Shown piece by piece: positions 33,435-41,846 of a DNA stretch of 64,000 nucleotides (its first letter is position 1; the number at the start of each line of letters is the position of its first letter). A program made the translations under genes and the position numbers. The notes under the pieces were generated by a model. The model did no database searches. It was given only the letters and a program-made list of their open reading frames with translations, and was not told the DNA's origin. Origin of the DNA: an uncultured Acetobacteraceae bacterium (lineage in GTDB: Bacteria > Pseudomonadota > Alphaproteobacteria > Acetobacterales > Acetobacteraceae); NCBI GenBank assembly GCA_903907955.1, contig CAIVPZ010000031.1:1-64000 (forward strand), read 5' to 3'.

Positions 33435-36227
33435 ATGAAGAAGAAGTATCTTCTGGTTGTCATGGCGATCCTGCTGGTCGGCACCACCGCCGCCAGCGGC
33501 GCCTGGTACTGGCATCGGTCGCATGATCAGCTCGGCATCGCCCGCGCCGCCATGGCGCGCGGCGACCTGCGCACCGCGCAGATCGCGCTGCGCGCCATGG
33601 TGCGCGACCGGCCGCAAAGTGCCGAGGCGCATTACCGGCTCGGCGCGGTGCAGCTGCAGCTGGGCGATCCGGTGGCCGCCGAGAAGGAGCTCAGGCTTGC
33701 CCTGGCCGGCGGCTGGAACCCGCGGGCGGTGCAGCCCCTGCTGGCCCGCACCACCCTTGCCCAGGGACGCTTCAAGGACGTGCTGAACGACTTTTCCGGC
33801 AAGGATCTCGCGCCGGAGGAGGCCGGTCCGCTGCTGGTCGTCCAGGCGCTGGCGCATCTGGGGCTGAAGGAACTGGCGGAGGCACAGGCAGCGGCCGGCG
33901 AGGCCGAACGGCTTACGCCACAGAACGTCGACGCACCGCTCGCCGCTGCCCGCATATCACTGGCGCGCAACGACCCGTCCACCGCCGAGCAGAAGATCAA
34001 CCGCGCGCTGGAGATCAATCCCCGTTCGGCCGATACCCTGGTCCTGAAAGGGGAGCTTCAGCACGCCAACGGCAAATACGAAGCGGCGCTGGCCAGCTTC
34101 ACCGCTGCGCTCGAGATCGCGCCGGATGCGGCCAATATCCGCCTTGAGCGTGCCAATACGCTGATCGTCCTGAACCAGAACCAGAAAGCCCGGGAAGATA
34201 TCGACATCGTACTGAAGGCCGATTCCCGCAACCCGGTTGCCAACTACTTCCTGTCCGTACTGCTGATACGTTCCAGCGACTGGCAGGCTGCGGATATCGC
34301 GCTGCAAAAGATTTCGCAGGTCATTGCACGCTTTCCCCGCGGCGAATATTTCCAGGCGCTGGTGAAGCTCAACATCGGCGAGCTCGCGCAGGCCTCCGAC
34401 GCGGCGACCAAATACGTGGCCCGGGTGCCGCAGGACATAGCGGGGTACAAACTGCTCGCCCGCATCGATGCGCGGGCGCGCCGGCCGGAGCAGATGATCG
34501 AGGTGCTGAGCCGGGCGGAGAAGGCCGGCCTGGTCGACATCGAACTGCTCGAGCTGCTCGGCGGCGCCTACATCCGCAACGGGCAGACCGGGCTGGCGGT
34601 GCAGGCCCTCGATCATGCCGCGACGCTCGCCAGCAATGATTCCGAGCAATTGTCGCGGATCGCCGCCCTCCGTCTGGGCATCGGCGATGCCAGCGGGGCG
34701 GAGCACAACCTGGCCCGCTCGCTCGAGCTGACGCCCGACAGCAACGAAATCGGCGAGCGGCTGGTGATGGCGGCGCTGGTCGCCGGCGACGTCGAGCGGG
34801 CCAACGCCGAACTGGAGAAGCTGCGCCGGCAGCCCAACAGTGAGCCGGCGAAGATCAACAACCTGCTCGGCCTCGTCCGCATGGGACAGCTCGATCTCGA
34901 TGGCGCACGGGCCGCCTTCGAGGCGGCCCTGGCGGCCGATCCCAATTCCCTCGGGGCGCGGCTGAACCTGGCCAAGGCGCTGGCCGTGCAGGGCAACGGC
35001 GCCGATGCCGAAAAGCTGCTGCGCGCCGTGCTCGACAAGGAGCCGGCGAACGTCCCGGCACTGTCGGCGCTTTCCGCCATCCTGGTGGCCCAGAAGCAGC
35101 CGGAACGGGTGGTCCCGCTCATGGAGGCAGCCCGCCAGGCGGCGCCGGGCAATCCCGCCATGACGCTGGGCCTGGTCAACCTGCTGGCCAACAATGGCGA
35201 GGTACGCAAGGCCTATGCCATGCTCGACGAGATCCCGAAGGACCAGGCCGGGCAGCCCGGCGTGCTGGCCGCCCGTGCCCGACTGCAGGAACAGTTGGGC
35301 ATGGAGCGGGAGGCGCAGGCCACCTATCGCCAGGAACTGGCGGCCAATCCGTCGGACATCGAGACGATCCGCCGGCTGGCTGACCTGCTGGTGCGGGCCA
35401 AGGACGGTGACGGGGCCAAGGCGCTGCTCCGCAAGGGGCTGGAAGCGTTGCCCGGCAACCCGTCGCTGCAGCAGACCCTGGTGGTGGTGGACCTGCGCAC
35501 CGGCGGCCTGGACGCAGCCCTGGCCACTGCCACCGCGCTGGCCAAAAACAAGGCCAACCTGCCGGCGGCGCGGATGCTGAAGGGCGGGCTGTACATGTCG
35601 GTGCAGCGCTTTGCCGATGCCGCTGCGGCCTATCAGGCGGAGTTCGATGCGAGCCCCTCCGGCACGCTGGCGGTGGCGACCGCGATCGCGCTGAACAGCG
35701 CCGGCCGGCCGGCCGACGCGCAGCGGCTGCTGCGGGACTGGATTGCGCGCGAACCCAACGACATCGATGCCATCCGGTCGCTGTCCGCACTCGACCTGCA
35801 GAACAATCGTGTGGCGGAGGCCGAAAAGAACCTGGGGGCGGTGCTCGCTCTGCAGCCGAGCGACCCGGTCGCGTTGAACAACCTGGCCTGGATCTATCAG
35901 GAGCGCAACGATCCGCGCGCGCTGGCGATGGCGCAGAAAGCCTATCTGCTGGCGCCCGGGCCGCAAGCCGCCGACACGCTGGGCTGGATCTTCACCAAGC
36001 AGGGCAACTTCAAGATGGCGCTGCTGCTGCTGACCCAGGCTGCCCGCAACCTCTCGACCGATCCGGCCATCTTCTATCACCTGGCGGTCGCGCTGAACGG
36101 CGCCGGGCAGAAGGACAAGGCGGTCGAAGTGCTGACCCAGCTTGTCAACATCCCGGCCGAGTTCGCGGACAAGCCGGCTTCCAGCAAGCTGCTGGACGAG
36201 TTGGGCGGGCCGAAACCGAAGCCGTAG
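33435..36227 (+). CDS. prsT: TPR-repeat protein PrsT
   Basis: A 930-residue secreted or membrane-anchored TPR protein of the PEP-CTERM-system type (TIGR02917-like). One N-terminal hydrophobic segment (MKKKYLLVVMAILLVGTTA) is followed by about 20 or more TPR units through to the end, with typical A-x-x-x-Y/L-x-x-A-L periodicity (for example YEAALASFTAALEIAPDAA and ANGKYEAAL). Such proteins hold envelope assemblies together; in XrtA systems this member is the usual companion of exporter and exosortase genes. The name is assigned on length, repeats and context. It starts 136 bases after the priming-transferase gene and only two bases separate its stop from the next glycosyltransferase, so they are co-transcribed. 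Confidence 0.9.
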   Translation: MKKKYLLVVMAILLVGTTAASGAWYWHRSHDQLGIARAAMARGDLRTAQIALRAMVRDRPQSAEAHYRLGAVQLQLGDPVAAEKELRLALAGGWNPRAVQPLLARTTLAQGRFKDVLNDFSGKDLAPEEAGPLLVVQALAHLGLKELAEAQAAAGEAERLTPQNVDAPLAAARISLARNDPSTAEQKINRALEINPRSADTLVLKGELQHANGKYEAALASFTAALEIAPDAANIRLERANTLIVLNQNQKAREDIDIVLKADSRNPVANYFLSVLLIRSSDWQAADIALQKISQVIARFPRGEYFQALVKLNIGELAQASDAATKYVARVPQDIAGYKLLARIDARARRPEQMIEVLSRAEKAGLVDIELLELLGGAYIRNGQTGLAVQALDHAATLASNDSEQLSRIAALRLGIGDASGAEHNLARSLELTPDSNEIGERLVMAALVAGDVERANAELEKLRRQPNSEPAKINNLLGLVRMGQLDLDGARAAFEAALAADPNSLGARLNLAKALAVQGNGADAEKLLRAVLDKEPANVPALSALSAILVAQKQPERVVPLMEAARQAAPGNPAMTLGLVNLLANNGEVRKAYAMLDEIPKDQAGQPGVLAARARLQEQLGMEREAQATYRQELAANPSDIETIRRLADLLVRAKDGDGAKALLRKGLEALPGNPSLQQTLVVVDLRTGGLDAALATATALAKNKANLPAARMLKGGLYMSVQRFADAAAAYQAEFDASPSGTLAVATAIALNSAGRPADAQRLLRDWIAREPNDIDAIRSLSALDLQNNRVAEAEKNLGAVLALQPSDPVALNNLAWIYQERNDPRALAMAQKAYLLAPGPQAADTLGWIFTKQGNFKMALLLLTQAARNLSTDPAIFYHLAVALNGAGQKDKAVEVLTQLVNIPAEFADKPASSKLLDELGGPKPKP

Positions 36228-36229
36228 CC

Positions 36230-37462
36230 ATGGCGCGGCTGCGGCTGCTGACCTTCACCACCCTGTTCCCCAACCGGGAGCAGCCGAACCACGGCATCTT
36301 CGTCGAGAACCGGCTGCGCCACCTGGTGGCGACCGGGGTGGTGGAGAGCACGGTGCTGGCGCCGGTGCCGTTCTTTCCGCGGTTTCCGGGCGGGGCGGCG
36401 CTGTTCGGGCGGTGGGGCGCCTGTGCACGGGTGCCGGCGCTGGAGACGCGGCACGGGGTGGCTGTCCACCACCCGCGCTTTGCCGTCATCCCGCGCCTCG
36501 GCATGAGTGTTTCGCCCTTCCTGCTGTACCAGGCCAGCCGCCGCGCGCTGCGCCGGCTGCTGGCCGACGGGCAGCGGTTCGATGCCATCGACGCGCATTA
36601 CCTCTACCCCGACGGCGTCGCCGCGGTGCGTCTGGGGGCGGAGTTCGGCCTGCCGGTGGTGCTGACCGCGCGCGGCTCGGACGTGACGCAGTTTCCCGAC
36701 CACCCGGTGCCGCGGCGGCTGATCATGGACGCGGTGGCGCGCGCCGATGCGGTGATCACCGTCAGTGCCGGACTGCGCGCGGCGCTGCTGCGGCTGGGGG
36801 CGGCGGCGGACAAGCTTACGGTGTTACGTAACGGCGTAGATACGGAACTATTCAGGTCCGCAGACCGGCAGGCCGCCCGCGCCGCCCTGGAACTGACCGG
36901 GCCGGCGCTGATCTCGGTGGGCGCGCTGATTCCGCGCAAGCGGCATCACCTGACCATCGCGGCGCTGCGCCTGCTGCCGGCGTTTTCCCTGCTCATCGTC
37001 GGCGAGGGGCCGGAGCGGGCGCGGCTGGCGGCGCTGGCCGAGCGGCTCGGGCTGGCCGGGCGGGTGCGGCTGCTGGGGGCGCGGCCGCATGAAGGTATGG
37101 CGCAGTACTATTCTGCCGCAGACCTGTCCGTCCTCGCCTCCAGCCGCGAGGGCTGGGCCAACGTGCTGCTGGAATCGATGGCCTGCGGCACCCCGGTGGT
37201 GGCAAGCGACATCCCCGGCAATGATGAAGTGGTGCAGGAACGCGCCGCCGGGCTGATCGCGCCGGCCAATACGCCGGAGGGCATCGCCGCTGCCGTGCTT
37301 GATCTGTGGGCGGACCCGCCTTCCCGGGCGGCGACGCGGGCCTATGCGGAGCGGTTTGGGTGGGATGAGGTCAGTCGGGGGCAGATCGCGATTTTCCGGC
37401 GGGTGAGCGCAGGAAAGGAAGGCCAGGGCGCTGGACCCGCAAGGGGGCGGTGGCCCCCTTGA
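36230..37462 (+). CDS. Family 4 glycosyltransferase (tail in repeat A)
   Basis: A 410-residue GT-B enzyme: TFTTLFPNREQPNHGIFVENRL at the N-terminus (typical of exopolysaccharide GT4 enzymes), LTARGSDVTQFPDHPVP, TVLRNGVDTELFRS, ISVGALIPRKRHHLTIAAL, and the donor motif SSREGWANVLLESMACGTPVVAS with the E-x7-E pair. The last ~16 residues (GKEGQGAGPARGRWPP) are encoded by repeat A copy 3, and the stop codon lies within that repeat. The enzyme therefore ends in a foreign tail, probably after loss of the original stop. It is two bases downstream of prsT. Confidence 0.88.
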   Translation: MARLRLLTFTTLFPNREQPNHGIFVENRLRHLVATGVVESTVLAPVPFFPRFPGGAALFGRWGACARVPALETRHGVAVHHPRFAVIPRLGMSVSPFLLYQASRRALRRLLADGQRFDAIDAHYLYPDGVAAVRLGAEFGLPVVLTARGSDVTQFPDHPVPRRLIMDAVARADAVITVSAGLRAALLRLGAAADKLTVLRNGVDTELFRSADRQAARAALELTGPALISVGALIPRKRHHLTIAALRLLPAFSLLIVGEGPERARLAALAERLGLAGRVRLLGARPHEGMAQYYSAADLSVLASSREGWANVLLESMACGTPVVASDIPGNDEVVQERAAGLIAPANTPEGIAAAVLDLWADPPSRAATRAYAERFGWDEVSRGQIAIFRRVSAGKEGQGAGPARGRWPP

Positions 37463-37554
37463 CCCCATTCCTTGAGGAAGGGGTTCCAAGGGCCTATGGC
37501 CCTTGGTGGGGTCCAGGGGCAAAGCCCCTGGTGGGGTTCGGGGCAACGCCCCGA
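37418..37554. repeat. Repeat A, copy 3 (between convergent GT4 genes)
   Basis: Inverted relative to copy 1, with the same module order: CAGGGCgctgGAC, AAGGGGGCggtgGCCCCCTT, CCTTGAGGAAGG, CCAAGGGCC-tat-GGCCCTTGG, CCAGGGGC-aaa-GCCCCTGG and CGGGGC-aac-GCCCCG. Both convergent glycosyltransferase genes terminate inside it: the plus-strand stop is at 37460-37462 and the minus-strand stop at 37494-37496, the latter in the loop of the CCAAGGGCC hairpin. Confidence 0.88.
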
Positions 37555-38651
37555 TAGGACGGATCGAACAGCCCCGCATAAGCCTGAAACATGCTTTCCT
37601 GATCATATTCCCGCTCGGCGCGCGCGCGGTTGGCCGCGCCGATGGCCTGCCGCCGCACCGGGTCGGCCAGCAGCGCGGCCAGGGCGCCGGCCAGGGCGGC
37701 TGCGTCCTGCGGCACCACGAAGGGGCGGTTTTCCTCGGCCAGCATGGTTGCCACGTCGCCCACGTCGGTTGCGGCCACGGCCAGGCCCGCCGCCATCGCT
37801 TCCAGCACCGACAGCGGCATCTGCTCGGTGTCGGAGGACAGGGCGAACAGGTCGAACTGGCGATAGGCCGCCTGCGGTTCGGCCAGGTGGCCGGTGAAAT
37901 GGACGCAAGCGGCAATTCCCAGCCGGTGGGCCAGCGCTGCCAGCTCGGCCCGCTCCGGCCCGTCGCCGACGATAATCAGCCGGGGCGGGACCGGCAACAG
38001 GGCAAATGCCTCGAGCAGGCGGGCAAGATTCTTCTCGGGGCGCAGGGCGGCGACGGTGCCGATCCCCTCCCCTCCCCTTTCCCCCGGGGCGGGAAGAAAG
38101 CCGGCGAGGTCGACACCGTTCGGGATGTAGCGCAGGTGCCGGCGCGGCAGGCGCCAGACGTCACGCGCGATCCGTTCCAGCGTGCGCGAGGGCAGCACCA
38201 CGGTGGCGCGCCGCAGCACCAGGCGGCGGGTCCAGACCCGGCGGGGCAACTGGCGGGCGCGCTCCTCCGGGCCGAAACCGTCTTCGATATGAACATGCCG
38301 GACCCGCACCAGAAGATTGGCCATGGCCCACTCGATCGCGCCCCAGTTGTAGGTGACCAGCAGGTCCGGCCGCAGATCGCGCAGCGCGCGGCGGCAGCGC
38401 CGGATGTTGCCCGGCGTGTCGCCCTTGCGCAGCGGCACGGCGGGAAAGGTTACCTCGAGGTCCGGGCGCAGCCGTTCGCGGCAGGCGGTGTTGCCGTCCA
38501 TGGCCACGATGGCGTGGCGCCAGGCGGGGCCGAAGCGGTTGGCCAGCGCGGCGAAGCGCACCTGCGCCCCACCCACTGCGAAGCTGGAGAAGACATGCAG
38601 CAGCAGCGGCGGCCCGGCTGCCGGACCGGGTGGCGTTCGGCGGCCGGTCAG
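37494..38651 (-). CDS. Family 4 glycosyltransferase, non-ATG start, tail in repeat A
   Basis: About 385 residues, GT-B: LLLHVFSSFAVGGAQVRFAAL, VTYNWGAIEWAMANLL, VHIEDGFGPEE, RYIPNGVDLAGF, IGTVAALRPEKNLARLLEAF, IIVGDGPERAELAAL, and the donor motif SSDTEQMPLSVLEAMAAGLAV. No ATG, GTG or TTG is available before the conserved start of the fold; CTG 38651 overlaps the stop of the beta-helix gene by CTGA, so I use it, but another rare start is possible. The C-terminal YRGVAPNPTRGFAPGPHQGP is read from repeat A in the same frame as the insertion in the gene at 15261-16568. It resembles the second XrtA-associated sugar transferase group but the match is loose. Confidence 0.8.
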   Translation of the reverse strand: MTGRRTPPGPAAGPPLLLHVFSSFAVGGAQVRFAALANRFGPAWRHAIVAMDGNTACRERLRPDLEVTFPAVPLRKGDTPGNIRRCRRALRDLRPDLLVTYNWGAIEWAMANLLVRVRHVHIEDGFGPEERARQLPRRVWTRRLVLRRATVVLPSRTLERIARDVWRLPRRHLRYIPNGVDLAGFLPAPGERGGEGIGTVAALRPEKNLARLLEAFALLPVPPRLIIVGDGPERAELAALAHRLGIAACVHFTGHLAEPQAAYRQFDLFALSSDTEQMPLSVLEAMAAGLAVAATDVGDVATMLAEENRPFVVPQDAAALAGALAALLADPVRRQAIGAANRARAEREYDQESMFQAYAGLFDPSYRGVAPNPTRGFAPGPHQGP

Positions 38652-39595
38652 TGGACTTCGCCGTCGCCGCGCAGCGGCCTGGCCGGGCCCGCGAGCCGGT
38701 TGCCTTTCAGCACGGCCCCGGTGGCGGTCTGATTGTGGACCAGGAACGCGCTGTAATCCCCATCGACCCGGAAACTGTTGTTCTCGACGAGGATCTCCGG
38801 GGTCGGCTGGGTTACGCCCTCCAGGCCGATGGCGATGGCGGCGGCATGGTTCTCGCTTTTGGGACCCTTCTGGATGGTGCAGCCGCGCACGATCACCGCG
38901 CCGCCGTTGGGCACCTCGATCTGATAGCTCGAGGTGCCGTCCGGCCCGTCCTGCAGGTCGCTGTCGATCACCTCGGTGCGGCGGGCGCGCGACTTGATGT
39001 GGTGCCCATGCTGCGTCTCGAAGAACTTCGATCGCTCGACGTGCAGCAGGTCGAGGTTGTTGGCGTAGATGCCGTGCGCGCAGCCATGGTCGCAGGCGCC
39101 GTTGTGGAGGAACGTGCTGTCGCGGACGATCAGCGCACCCTTTACATCGGCGTTGCTGAGGATGCCGTTCTGGTTGTTGACGAAGCGCACGTGTTCGACG
39201 GTGAGGTTGCTGGCTTCCATGCGGATGCCGGCGCCGTTGCCGTCGGCCACGCGGGCGCGCGTCAGCGTCAGGTTGCGGATGGTGATGTCCTCGCCATCGG
39301 TGAGGAACAGCCCCTTGCCCATGCAGGTCTTGTCGGTGATCACCGTGTCCTCGGGCTTGCCGGTGCCCTCGATGACCAGCTTGCTCGCGCGCCAGACCGC
39401 GCAGTCGAAATACTCGCCCGGGGCGATGCGGATGCGGTCGCCGGCGGCGGCGATGGCGGCGGCTTCGGAGGGCTGCTGCAGCGGCTTGCCGGGACCGACT
39501 TCCAGCGTGCGGGCTCCCGCCGGGATGGCCATGCAGAGCGCCGGCAGCAGCCAGGCGAGCAACCGGCGGCGGAAGCGGCGGGGGGTACGCGGCAT
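38648..39595 (-). CDS. Exported right-handed beta-helix protein
   Basis: A 315-residue exported protein. A twin-Arg-like basic start (MPRTPRRFRRR) precedes a signal peptide ending AGARTLE. The rest has the parallel beta-helix pattern: LEVGPGKPLQQPSEAAAIAA, GDRIRIAPGEY, KLVIEGTG, ITIRNLTLTRARV, LTVEHVRFVNNQNGIL, LIVRDSTFLHNG, HGIYANNLDLLHVERSKFF. Such folds occur in polysaccharide lyases and C5-epimerases. Catalytic residues cannot be assigned, so it could be a lyase, epimerase or binding protein for the exopolysaccharide in the periplasm or outside. AGGA eight bases before ATG 39595 supports the start. Confidence 0.82.
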   Translation of the reverse strand: MPRTPRRFRRRLLAWLLPALCMAIPAGARTLEVGPGKPLQQPSEAAAIAAAGDRIRIAPGEYFDCAVWRASKLVIEGTGKPEDTVITDKTCMGKGLFLTDGEDITIRNLTLTRARVADGNGAGIRMEASNLTVEHVRFVNNQNGILSNADVKGALIVRDSTFLHNGACDHGCAHGIYANNLDLLHVERSKFFETQHGHHIKSRARRTEVIDSDLQDGPDGTSSYQIEVPNGGAVIVRGCTIQKGPKSENHAAAIAIGLEGVTQPTPEILVENNSFRVDGDYSAFLVHNQTATGAVLKGNRLAGPARPLRGDGEVH

Positions 39596-39696
39596 GCTGG
39601 TTCCTGGATGAGGGACGCCGGCGCAGGATATCGCGCCGCTTTGCAAATGTCTCCGGCCATGGGAGTGTCGGCGGCGCATGGACTTGTTTTGGTCGA

Positions 39697-40836
39697 ATGG
39701 TCTGTATCACCCTCTCCAAACCGTCCGACCTCGCCGGCGTCGCCGATCGCTGGCAGTCGCTTGAGGTCCGGGCCGAACTCTCGTTCTTCCAGTCCTGGGC
39801 CTGGGTGGGATGCCTGGCCGAGGAGCGTTTTTTCGATCCGGTCCTGCTGGCGGCCGAGGAGGATGGGCGGACGGTCGCGCTGGCGCTGTTCAACCGCCGC
39901 CGGCGGCGGTTTGCGCTGGAGGCGCTGCATCTCGGCGAGAGCGGTGCCGGCGCGTTGGATTCCGTGTTCGTCGAGCACAATGGTCCGCTGGTGGAACGGG
40001 GTCGCGCGGCGCTGCTGCCGGCGCTGCTGCACGCCGCCATGCACGCGCCGATAACGCCTGTCGCCGGCGCGCCGGCGCGGCCGGCGCGGCGGCGGCTGGT
40101 GCTGAGCGGCGTGGACGAGACGCAGTTGCGGGCGGTGCGCACTGCACTTGCCGATCGTGTCGGCCAGGGGGGCGGCCAGGTTTGCCTGGCGCAGGCGCGC
40201 CCGGCGCCGTTCGTGGACCTCGCCGGGCTGCGCCGCTCCGGCACCTTGTTCCTGCAGAGCCTGAGCGCCAACACGCGGTATCAACTGCGGCGGTCGGCGC
40301 GCGACTATGCGATGTCGGGTCCGCTTGCCATCCAGCGGCCGGCGACGCTGGAGGAAGCCTGGGCCTTCCTGGACGGGCTGGCGGCGCTGCACCAGGCGAC
40401 CTGGCAGCGGCGCGGCCTGCCCGGGATGTTCGCCGCCCCCGCCTTCCTGCGGTTCCACCGCACGTTGCTGGCCCGCATCCTGCCGCGCGGCGAGGTGGAC
40501 CTGCTGCGCGTGACGGCGGGCAGCCGGGTGATCGGCTATCTGTACAATTTCCGCTTCCGCGGCCGCGTGCTGGCCTACCAGAGCGGCTTCGACTATGCCG
40601 GCGCCGGGCCGCATGAGAAGCCGGGCATGACCTGCCACCAGATGGCCATCGAGGCCGGCATCGCCGAGGGGATGGATTGCTACGATTTCCTGGCCGGGGC
40701 GGACCGCTACAAGCGAAGTCTGGCGAGCGGGTCGGTGCCGCTGCACTGGCTGGAAATCATGCCGCGCTGGTCGATCGAGGGGGCGCTGAACCGGCTGCAC
40801 GAATTTGCCCAGGCCCGGGCGAGGCGGCAGCCATGA
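39697..40836 (+). CDS. GNAT-fold (BioF2-like) acyltransferase, second copy
   Basis: A 379-residue GNAT/FemAB-like protein related in layout to the one at 10751-11875. It has FFQSWAWVGCLAEERFFDPVLL, LHLGESGAGALDSVFVEHNG, LSANTRYQLRRSARDY, the helix WAFLDGLAALHQATWQRRGLPGM, VTAGSRVIGYLYNFRFRGRV and AIEAGIAEGMDCYDFLAGADRYKRSL. It is expected to acylate sugars or another small acceptor during polysaccharide synthesis. It starts a coupled group: its stop overlaps the following deacetylase start (ATGA), which in turn overlaps the ATP-grasp/phosphatase gene (GTGA). Specificity is unknown. Confidence 0.78.
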   Translation: MVCITLSKPSDLAGVADRWQSLEVRAELSFFQSWAWVGCLAEERFFDPVLLAAEEDGRTVALALFNRRRRRFALEALHLGESGAGALDSVFVEHNGPLVERGRAALLPALLHAAMHAPITPVAGAPARPARRRLVLSGVDETQLRAVRTALADRVGQGGGQVCLAQARPAPFVDLAGLRRSGTLFLQSLSANTRYQLRRSARDYAMSGPLAIQRPATLEEAWAFLDGLAALHQATWQRRGLPGMFAAPAFLRFHRTLLARILPRGEVDLLRVTAGSRVIGYLYNFRFRGRVLAYQSGFDYAGAGPHEKPGMTCHQMAIEAGIAEGMDCYDFLAGADRYKRSLASGSVPLHWLEIMPRWSIEGALNRLHEFAQARARRQP

Positions 40837-41846
40837 GAGGGTTTGCCGTGCAGCGGCAGCTGGTGGTGCCGGAATCCTGGCCGCCGACCCTGGTTGTGGT
40901 GGTCGATACCGAGGAGGAGTTCGACTGGACCGCGCCGTTCGACCCGGCCAGCACGACGGTGGCGAACATCGCCTGCCAGCCTTTGGCGCAGCGCATCTTC
41001 GATGCGCATGGCGTGGTGCCGACCTACGTGGTGGATTACCCGGTGGCAGCCACGCCGGAAGCCGCCGCGGTGCTGCGCGGCATCGCCGAGGCCGGGCGTT
41101 GCGAGATCGGCGCGCATCTGCATCCGTGGGTGACGCCCCCCTGGGACAGCCAATTGCCCGGGGGGCCGGTGGATGCGCGCCACTCCTACCCCGGCAACCT
41201 GCCGCCGGCGCTGGAGCGGGCCAAGCTGGCGGCGCTGACGCAGGCGATCGAGGCGGGGTTCGGGCGCCGGCCGGTGGTCTACAAGGCGGGCCGCTACGGT
41301 GTGGGGCCGGCCACCGCCGGCATCCTGGATGCGCTCGGCTACCGGGTTGATGTCAGCGTGGTGCCGCACACCGATTTTTCCGCCGATGGCGGGCCGGATT
41401 TCATCGCGCTGCCGGATGGGCCGTTCCGGTTCGCGCCCGGGCTGATCGAGCTGCCGCTGTCGGTTCATTTCGTGGGCGCTCTGGCCGGCGCCGGCCGGTT
41501 GGTTTATCCGTGGCTGACGAGCCGGTCCGTCCGACGGCTGCGCCTGCCCGGCATCGCTGCCCGGCTGGGGTTGCTGGAGCGACTGCGGCTGACGCCGGAA
41601 GGGCACCGGCTGGATGATATGCAGCGCCAGACCCGGGCGGCGCTGGCGCGCGGGGCCCGGCTGTTCATGCTGACCTATCACAGTTCCTCGTTGCTGCCCG
41701 GGGCGACCGGCTATGTCCGCGATGCGGCCGGGCGCGACCGCTTCCTGGCCACGCTCGATGCCTATTGCGGCGACTTCCTCGGCACGCTCGGCGGCCGGGC
41801 GAGCACCGTCACCGCGGTTGCCGCGGAGCTGGAGCACGCGCCGTGA
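40833..41846 (+). CDS. Polysaccharide deacetylase-like protein (WalW-like)
   Basis: A 337-residue protein of the NodB/WalW-like group: LVVVVDTEEEFDWTAPFD contains the DTEEEFDW acidic site, then RIFDAHGVVPTYVVDYPVAA, CEIGAHLHPWVTPPWDSQL with HxxxW-type histidines, RRPVVYKAGRYGVGPATAGIL, and FMLTYHSSSLLPG near the end. The histidine motif differs from classical H-[ST]-x2-H. It probably removes acyl groups from polysaccharide intermediates. There is no signal peptide. It lies between an acyltransferase gene and the ATP-grasp/phosphatase gene with four-base overlaps on both sides, so the three are made together. It is a second deacetylase, distinct from the one at 24351-25331. Confidence 0.75.
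   Translation: MRGFAVQRQLVVPESWPPTLVVVVDTEEEFDWTAPFDPASTTVANIACQPLAQRIFDAHGVVPTYVVDYPVAATPEAAAVLRGIAEAGRCEIGAHLHPWVTPPWDSQLPGGPVDARHSYPGNLPPALERAKLAALTQAIEAGFGRRPVVYKAGRYGVGPATAGILDALGYRVDVSVVPHTDFSADGGPDFIALPDGPFRFAPGLIELPLSVHFVGALAGAGRLVYPWLTSRSVRRLRLPGIAARLGLLERLRLTPEGHRLDDMQRQTRAALARGARLFMLTYHSSSLLPGATGYVRDAAGRDRFLATLDAYCGDFLGTLGGRASTVTAVAAELEHAP

Noticed and set aside
33957-36080. 707-residue minus-strand frame antisense to prsT
   Set aside because: A shadow of the TPR gene: no ribosome-binding site, no domain, and the opposite strand has clear TPR periodicity and operon context.
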